Positions 20,126 to 21,822 of a stretch of 21,822 nucleotides of DNA are shown here, one piece after another (the stretch's first letter is position 1; every line of letters starts with the position of its first letter). This DNA comes from Saccoglossus kowalevskii (taxonomy: Eukaryota; Hemichordata; Enteropneusta; Harrimaniidae), in the NCBI RefSeq assembly GCF_000003605.2, contig NW_003124913.1, forward strand, positions 152,111 to 173,932, read 5' to 3'. The translations under genes and the position numbers were made by a program. The notes under the pieces were generated by a model that was not told the origin of the DNA, did no database searches, and saw only the letters and a list, made by a program, of their open reading frames with translations.

Positions 20126-21822
20126 TTATTCACCGTAAGTAGTTAACGATGTCATATACAACATCAACTTCAATTAAGGAATCATGAATGCAAAAAAGTC
20201 ACACCCTACCAGTAAATAAATAATGACTACGGGTTGCACACAATGAATAATCCAACCTCAAAATTGACGCTTTTAGTCAGTTGCTTTTCCTCTTTTGAAA
20301 TTCAAAAACATTATCAACAAATTGAGCAAATAAATAGTGACGTATCAGAGCTGGACACTAAATAATTATGAAGACTGATGTTTTAAATATTGTTTTTTTT
20401 TTTTTTTAATTCTTGCATTCAAACACTGGGGCAATGCAATTCATTACCAACCATGTTTCTATCACGTGACCGTCCAAAATCTCGCATCCTGTGGGATATT
20501 ATAATTCCCCATCTCGATAGAAAATGAATGGGCCAATAATCGAACTTTAGTGAAAACGAAGCCGAATCGATCACATTAATCATAGTACTGTTAACATTGG
20601 AATCATTGACCTGGCTGATTTCAAAACTGAACGATTTTCACCAAATTGCATATACAAATCCAAAGATTAGAATGGTGCATAAGCGATGTTGAGCCTTGGT
20701 ACAAGTTCTCACTGTAGCGTGAAATATAAGCCCAGCGCAAATAGCCGATGTTACAACATTTGTTGCTAGGATTCGATGTTGCCATCGACGTTTCCGAGGC
20801 CGGAGTCTTTCAATCCGTTTTTTGTTGACTATCCAGCGGAACACTCATTACTGATCGTATTAGAATCATAATATTAACAACGTTCATGGACAAATTCCAC
20901 TTTTACGACTTGTTCAGAATAACGCCTATTTCATCATTACCGGCGTAGTTTCATGGATTGGCTGATGTAGTTGAATTACATAACGTTATGTCTACAGAGA
21001 TATTTATAGACGCCACCGATGTTCAAAAAATACAAATAAAACGTGTAGGTACAATTCCGCAAATGTCACGTAAATACAACGGTGTGTGGTACAAGTTTCT
21101 CACGATCGGCAATGACTACATTTACTTTTCTCTGAAGTGGAGGTAATAAAATGCCTACCTAAGTTAGTCAAAATATTTAAACCGTATCATCGACCAAATT
21201 GTGAACTCTGTTGCCGAGTGTTAGAAGCCTTTCGATATGGGTTTTATGACCACACGGCCTTGTCCCTTTTTACACGAGAAAATACCACACGCTTTACCGA
21301 GAACAACAAGGCAAATCGCCACCACGAGTGAACTGCAAATTTGTGGCACTTAAACTATAGGATAGAAGCCCTGCGGCCAAAAAAATAAAGGATAGACCTT
21401 AGAAATTTGGCTGGTGAGCTTTGACAGGTCATAATTTTAACGCCTTCTAAAGAGTAATAATTATGAATAATAATTCATGTGTTGACGTGTCAGGTTTGGG
21501 TTATTTATCACTCGCCATGAACAAAAATAGTTTGAGCTATTTATTCGACCGAACCGGGCAACCAGAAACGTGTGTTTCATATAAATAGCATTAATCATAT
21601 TAACGAATGTATGAAATGAGAGATATTATTTTACAGCGTGGTTTCTGGGATAGTTATGCTTCACTAGTTTAGTTGAATTAGTATTATAGACGAGACAATT
21701 GTCCCATCACATCGGCAACTATTACAAAGAAAGTAGGTAATGCGGATAAGGAAACAATATTAGATGAGTGAAAATTGAGCGCGCTTATTACTGTTCAACG
21801 GGACCATCATACCCATTTTTTT

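Larger units (their letters stand above)
18856..21822. other. Right end of window, intron interior with no confident gene
   Basis: It contains a TATAAAG with a short GC-rich hairpin (19301-19345), the poly-A tract, the CxxC frame at 19883-20125 and a T tract at about 20391-20407. The plus frames at 18976, 20958 (TTG start) and 21137 have no recognisable motifs. No EAAT TM1-TM3 exon and no further TMEM128-like exon was seen. Confidence 0.45.

Noticed and set aside
20958-21142. 62-codon plus-strand frame with TTG start and a gtaata donor-like end
   Set aside because: No motif, no acceptor that fits, and no match to remaining TMEM128 segments.
1-21822. tRNA genes, rRNA and CRISPR arrays
   Set aside because: No B-box-like GGTTCRANYCC with cloverleaf context was found on either strand, no rRNA signature, and the tandem units at 7212-7717 lack the repeat-spacer regularity of CRISPR.

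Overview
The window is animal nuclear DNA, not bacterial. It is AT-rich, has spliced genes with GT-AG introns, and carries many small inverted-repeat elements, a minisatellite and a long pentanucleotide array. The best-supported gene is a metazoan excitatory amino acid (glutamate) transporter of the SLC1/EAAT family on the minus strand. Intron sizes and the dense short DNA elements suggest an invertebrate (lophotrochozoan, ambulacrarian or amphioxus would all fit). I cannot name the species from the sequence alone.

Region 1-6683 holds four consecutive internal EAAT exons read right to left: 6683-6641, 4961-4726, 2457-2221 and 1877-1683. Their splice phases join perfectly and give 711 nt (237 codons), running from the segment before TM4 through TM4c, TM5, TM6, HP1, TM7 and the first residues of HP2. 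The remainder of HP2, TM8 and the C-terminus must lie left of position 1. TM1-TM3 must lie to the right. I found no earlier EAAT exon up to 21822, so the window ends inside an intron of at least 15.1 kb.

Region 6684-21822 is that intron. It holds a 57-69 bp minisatellite (7212-7717), a 398 bp inverted-repeat element (11909-12306), two direct copies of a roughly 280 bp dispersed repeat (14581-14857 and 16009-16287), a pentamer microsatellite (17701-17895), and three of the window's five members of a TTAA-flanked miniature element family. The other two members, and a separate 137 bp hairpin element, sit in the smaller introns on the left.

The most interesting item is on the plus strand at 16348-16518. 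It is a strongly initiated reading frame whose hydrophobic part aligns in register with the first membrane segment of TMEM128 as I remember it. It looks like the first coding exon (or a fragment) of a TMEM128-like gene nested antisense inside the EAAT intron. Just downstream, on the minus strand, is a probable retroelement C-terminal relic. A zinc-knuckle-like frame near 19883-20125 is unexplained.

Most other open frames in the window look like chance frames in AT-rich intron DNA and are not annotated as genes.
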